Source: Thermoanaerobacterales bacterium UBA4877
Lineage (GTDB): Bacteria > Bacillota > Thermoanaerobacteria > Thermoanaerobacterales > UBA4877
Direction: 5' to 3'
DNA: 25,512 bases
Assembly (NCBI GenBank): GCA_002399345.1
Contig: DHDL01000014.1
Coordinates: 49,274-74,785 of the forward strand
In this document: positions 22,145 to 25,512 of the stretch, in pieces
How the letters are laid out: each line of letters opens with the position of its first letter
Numbering within the stretch: the stretch's first letter is position 1
The notes under the pieces: model-generated
Databases searched by the model: none
What the model was told of the DNA's origin: nothing
The model's input: only the letters and a program-made list of their open reading frames with translations
Made by a program: the position numbers and the translations under genes

Positions 22145-24285
22145 GAGGATCTCTCCTTATTTATAAAGTCACCGAAAATCTTTTCGAAGATACGGTTATC
22201 CAATGGCCGGTCGTAGAAGCCGTTTTTGTGGCCGGTTATTATCAGGGTTTGTTTTGCCCGTGTGATGCCCACATACAGCAGGCGCAGATTTTCCGCTATT
22301 ATATTGAGCTTGGCCTGCTTCTTGAAGTCCGGATCTAACTTTTTGCCTGTCAGGTTTTTATATTCCGCTTCTATGAGTGCAGAGGGATTACGCCATTCAT
22401 CCTTAAGGTACCATGTTTCACCCATGAAGCTGTGGGAGAGGAGCAGGGGAAAGTCCGCGGCCTCTACGCACCCCATAAAGACATTATCCCATTCCAGGCC
22501 CTTGGCTTTGTGATAGGTGAGTACCATGGCCTGGCCTGGCCGGGCCGTAAAGCCCTTCCTCTGATAAAATATGTTAACCAGGTCGCTGTACCTGTTTTGC
22601 GAAGAGCTGAGCTCATCTATAACATTCTCAATCTTCCAGCCGGGGTCATATAACCTCCTGCGGGCCTCCTCGGCTATAGCTTCGCCTATGGCCCGGTCAT
22701 CGCCGTCCGCCTTAATGAGGTCCAGTATATATATGATTAATTTGTCTATCCTCATATTTCCCGCAGATAATAGTTCCCTTGCCTTGGTTAATGCACCGTA
22801 GAAATAATTCCCCTCTTGTTTTGTAACGCCATCCGGTAAAGACGGCACCTTGTCCATGGGGTAGAGCAAATCTTCCGTGCGACAGTCGTGCATAAATAGG
22901 TTTATAGTGTGGACAGATTTTATTTCTGGGGCCAGCACATACCTGAGGACATCTATCAGGTTGTCGGAGACCTCCGGTCTGTTTATAAACTTAAGGCAGC
23001 AGTTTATCTGTTTGGTTACTGTGTTTATTGAGGAGTAGTTGGATACCTCCAAGGACTCAATCCCCCTGTCTTGTAGTACCTCCATCATGTTTTTCACCTG
23101 GTTGTTTGTCCGGAGCAATATGGCACAAGTTTTATCAGGGTGAAGTTCTAAATACTTTTTTGTAAGGACAGCGATATATTCATATTCTTTGTCCAAGTTT
23201 TCCGGTTCATAGTATCCTACGCCGTATTTGGGGTTCTGGGGGTTTTCACATCCCGCGGGCTTTATCATTTGGTTTTCCAATGCACCTTTAACAGGGGAGA
23301 GCTCCGCCATGGATAAGCTGCTTTCTACAAGATGGTTGGCCAGCCTGATTATTTCCAGCGAGCTTCTGCCTGATGTCTTTATCTCTTTGGTCTTATTGTA
23401 CATGATGAAGTCGGTGAATTGTTTAGGGTCCGCTATGGTGAATGTGGAAAGGATGGCCTGGTTGGGGTCTCCTACACGTACGAGATTGCCGTAGTTTGAT
23501 ATAAGATTCATTATCTCGTTTTGCAATTTATTAGAGTCCTGCGCTTCATCCTCAAAAACATAGTCCCATTTATCCTGGAACTGTGAGAGTATTTCACGGT
23601 CTGATGTAAGCAAGCGGTAAGCCAGCATGAGAAGATCACCGAAGTCTATTGCACCGCGCAGCCTCAGCCTGTCTTCATATATATCGTATATATCTGCCGC
23701 CCAGCGGAGATAGGAATCTTCGGGCAGGCTGCCTGTATAGGCGAGCAGCTCGGAAGGAGTAATGTTATCGCCCTTAAACATGGAGATGGCCTTGCTTACA
23801 TCCGAGGTAAATTCTTTTAGATACCGGACCTTATTTTTCTCAACCCGGGAAGGAGGGGTGCTCTCCTTTATGAACAATTTAGAGTAGAAAAGGTCGGTAT
23901 TGGTCGAGAGCCAGGCCTTAATAGATTCTTTGAGTATTTCGGCGGTATCCGTTTCACTCAGTATCTCATAGTCCTTGGCCAGGCCAAGCACGGCAGGATT
24001 GCTGCCTATGACGGATGAGGCCAGGGCATGCAGAGTCATCACATCGTAATTTGATGAGTGTATTCCGCCACCTTTAAGAAGATCGTTTATCCTCTGCTTG
24101 AAGTTGGCCACCGCGGAGTTCATGTACGTAACAATCAATATTCGCGAGTTCGGCTGTGTCTTCAGTATATGGAAGGTTAAATGAGTCAGAAGAGTGGTCT
24201 TGCCTGCTCCGGGAACGGACGGCACGGCCAGGCAGCCTCCGTTGTATAAATCTATTAAGTCACTTATGTCTTTTCGTAGCTTCAT
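22132..24285 (-). CDS. UvrD/Rep-type superfamily 1 DNA helicase
   Basis: A 717-residue ATP-dependent 3'-5' helicase with the SF1A motif set: Walker A VPGAGKTT (about 24-31), Ia ILIVTYMNSAV, TLHALAS, FGDLLMLAYR, Walker B YVFEDEAQDSN, III VGDPNQAI, the arginine motif TSGRSSLEI, V VLTYHKAKGLEWDNVF and VI LLYVGITRAKQTL. It lacks a C-terminal nuclease domain, unlike AddA, and a classical N-terminal Q motif is not obvious. The nuclease is instead encoded by the next, overlapping gene. The start follows AGGGGGATTTA, 27 nt after the upstream gene. The motifs are intact, so it should be active. Confidence 0.9.
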   Translation of the reverse strand: MKLRKDISDLIDLYNGGCLAVPSVPGAGKTTLLTHLTFHILKTQPNSRILIVTYMNSAVANFKQRINDLLKGGGIHSSNYDVMTLHALASSVIGSNPAVLGLAKDYEILSETDTAEILKESIKAWLSTNTDLFYSKLFIKESTPPSRVEKNKVRYLKEFTSDVSKAISMFKGDNITPSELLAYTGSLPEDSYLRWAADIYDIYEDRLRLRGAIDFGDLLMLAYRLLTSDREILSQFQDKWDYVFEDEAQDSNKLQNEIMNLISNYGNLVRVGDPNQAILSTFTIADPKQFTDFIMYNKTKEIKTSGRSSLEIIRLANHLVESSLSMAELSPVKGALENQMIKPAGCENPQNPKYGVGYYEPENLDKEYEYIAVLTKKYLELHPDKTCAILLRTNNQVKNMMEVLQDRGIESLEVSNYSSINTVTKQINCCLKFINRPEVSDNLIDVLRYVLAPEIKSVHTINLFMHDCRTEDLLYPMDKVPSLPDGVTKQEGNYFYGALTKARELLSAGNMRIDKLIIYILDLIKADGDDRAIGEAIAEEARRRLYDPGWKIENVIDELSSSQNRYSDLVNIFYQRKGFTARPGQAMVLTYHKAKGLEWDNVFMGCVEAADFPLLLSHSFMGETWYLKDEWRNPSALIEAEYKNLTGKKLDPDFKKQAKLNIIAENLRLLYVGITRAKQTLIITGHKNGFYDRPLDNRIFEKIFGDFINKERSSWMI

Positions 24286-24312
24286 ATTAAATCCCCCTGA
24301 TATATTGTGCCA

Positions 24313-25512
24313 CTATGTCATATTGCATGCATTTTTAAGGTAGTCTACCAGCATGCCGTTCTGCTCGGAAAAACCGGCTGTGAGCCGGCAGTTTATCACC
24401 GTAAGACTGCCGGTGCAGTGCTTCGTGAGATTTACCACGCGGCAGCATAGCATCTTGCGGGAGCATTGCTCTTCTTGGCAGGTGTCCCATATACCGCCGT
24501 ATCCCGGATGGAAAAGATATGGGTTGGATAGAGACCTTACCCCGCTGTCTTCCCAATCCTTGTCGGAGACGTCCAGCCATATCTGTGCTGCAGAAATGAT
24601 GGGATTCATAAGATATGAATAGGGTGTTGCTATGACCACAGCATCTCTCGGCTTTTCGCCGAGTATCTCCATTCCCTTTATTCCGCGTTTTACCGATTTA
24701 ATAAAGTCTGCATCATACATTTTGTCCGGCTGCATTATCTCCATTGTCTTTTTATAGCTAGCGGCCATATCAATGAGCCGCCGGGTGGCCAGTATATTGT
24801 CCTGTGCCGCCGGAAGGGGTATGAGATAATCCCAAAGTAGTTTTTCCAGAAACTCGTCTATGGGAATCTCCTGAGTATAGCTGCCCAGCCAGTCCAGCAG
24901 GGATTCATATTTCGCATTAGTGGCGAATCCAACACGCATCAAGTCCTGACAGCTGAGGTGGGAAAGTGATTTTTTGTTTTGTGCAACATCCGCCAGTATG
25001 GATGCTCTGACCGGGTCCATATTAAAACAAACCCTGAATGTCTCCGCCAGCTCGCTGTGGCTAGGGTGTATGCCCCACCAGGGGTGCGCCAGCATGGTTA
25101 GAGTCACGACTATACCTATGAAAGGCTGGTCTATCAGTCTGCCTGTATTGGTCAGGGCCAGGCCGGGAATGCCCTGCGACTTAAGCCCGGATAGTAGCAG
25201 CTCCTCTGTGACCGGATCCAGGTAAGGGGCTATGAGAGATATCTCCCCCGGTTTTAATCCGGATGATACCAGCTTTCTCACTTCGCCCACGGCTGCAGTC
25301 ATCATGTCGCTTTTGTATTCACACTCTATAAGGCGGACAAAAGTGGAGCAGGACGCATCGGTAGCGCCGCATATGTTCTTCTCCAGCGTATCCGCCAGAT
25401 CTTTTATATCATTAGGGCAGTTATATGCATTTCCCATCTGTTTAACCTCACATCTGCCTTCAAGCTGTTTTAAGGCGTAGTCCGGCGAGGCTCCCAGGAC
25501 GGTCGTATATCC
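24313..25512 (-). CDS. UvrD-like helicase protein, 5' end beyond the window
   Basis: The frame stays open to the right edge, giving 399 visible C-terminal residues; the ATG at 25437 is internal, not the start. The first visible residues (VLGASPDYALKQLEG, then GNAYNCPNDIKDLADTL) resemble the region after motif III/IV in UvrD-family proteins. Later blocks, SLIAPYLDPVTEELLL, VVIATPYSYLMNPI and IWLDVSDKDWED, look like a degenerate motif V in UvrD/AddB-like proteins. No ordinary motif VI (VALTRA) is seen, so this chain may be an inactive partner, as AddB-type subunits partly are. It heads the operon with the helicase and nuclease. ATP-binding motifs would lie off the window. Confidence 0.65.
   Translation of the reverse strand, partial: GYTTVLGASPDYALKQLEGRCEVKQMGNAYNCPNDIKDLADTLEKNICGATDASCSTFVRLIECEYKSDMMTAAVGEVRKLVSSGLKPGEISLIAPYLDPVTEELLLSGLKSQGIPGLALTNTGRLIDQPFIGIVVTLTMLAHPWWGIHPSHSELAETFRVCFNMDPVRASILADVAQNKKSLSHLSCQDLMRVGFATNAKYESLLDWLGSYTQEIPIDEFLEKLLWDYLIPLPAAQDNILATRRLIDMAASYKKTMEIMQPDKMYDADFIKSVKRGIKGMEILGEKPRDAVVIATPYSYLMNPIISAAQIWLDVSDKDWEDSGVRSLSNPYLFHPGYGGIWDTCQEEQCSRKMLCCRVVNLTKHCTGSLTVINCRLTAGFSEQNGMLVDYLKNACNMT

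Overview
The window looks like chromosomal DNA from a motile, anaerobic, moderately AT-rich member of the Clostridia (Firmicutes). The reasons are the strong AGGAGG-type ribosome binding sites, a type I-B-like CRISPR repeat ending in ATTGAAAC, TPP riboswitches, consensus Bacillus/Clostridium-type sigma-28 (SigD) and sigma-54 promoters, a Firmicute-sized RecJ, and an Old-Yellow-Enzyme oxidoreductase with an Fe-S site. I cannot name the species.

Layout: (1) 1-3032 is the leader-distal part of a long CRISPR array: 46 repeats, the first cut by the window edge, and 45 spacers. The leader and cas genes must lie off the left edge. (2) 3033-3736 is decayed DNA with a broken gene and a perfect 20-bp palindrome. 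(3) 3737-5971 holds a HAD phosphatase and an NhaC-family antiporter. (4) 5991-7783 is thiamine operon 1: promoter, TPP riboswitch, attenuator, tenA, thiD and a two-way terminator. (5) 7764-10380 on the minus strand is yjbQ-recJ. (6) 10400-12425 is a glycosyltransferase-TPR gene with a consensus sigma-28 promoter. (7) 12449-15391 is an operon of a tandem-EthD protein and an OYE-family flavoenzyme behind a consensus sigma-54 promoter and an upstream palindrome. (8) 15392-15914 is a gene-free stretch with three near-identical tandem repeats of about 91 bp. (9) 15886-18674 is thiamine operon 2: promoter, TPP riboswitch, attenuator, thiM, a thiamine-binding protein, thiE and a HAD phosphatase. (10) 18698-19693 on the minus strand is a flagellin gene with its own sigma-28 promoter. 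(11) 20028-21386 is a second NhaC-family antiporter. (12) 21407-25512 on the minus strand is an operon of two UvrD-like helicase proteins and a stand-alone Fe-S RecB-type nuclease; its first gene runs off the right edge.

How the parts work together: the two TPP-controlled operons together give salvage of both halves of thiamine. TenA and ThiD supply HMP-PP, ThiM supplies thiazole phosphate and ThiE joins them. No de novo genes (thiC, thiG) are present here. YjbQ, which has been linked to thiamine-phosphate synthesis in other bacteria, and a HAD phosphatase may be accessory. The glycosyltransferase and the flagellin are 8 kb apart but share SigD-type promoters, so the glycosyltransferase is a good candidate for a flagellin-modifying enzyme. 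The sigma-54 operon looks like a catabolic or detoxification unit for an unknown, probably ring- or enone-containing compound.
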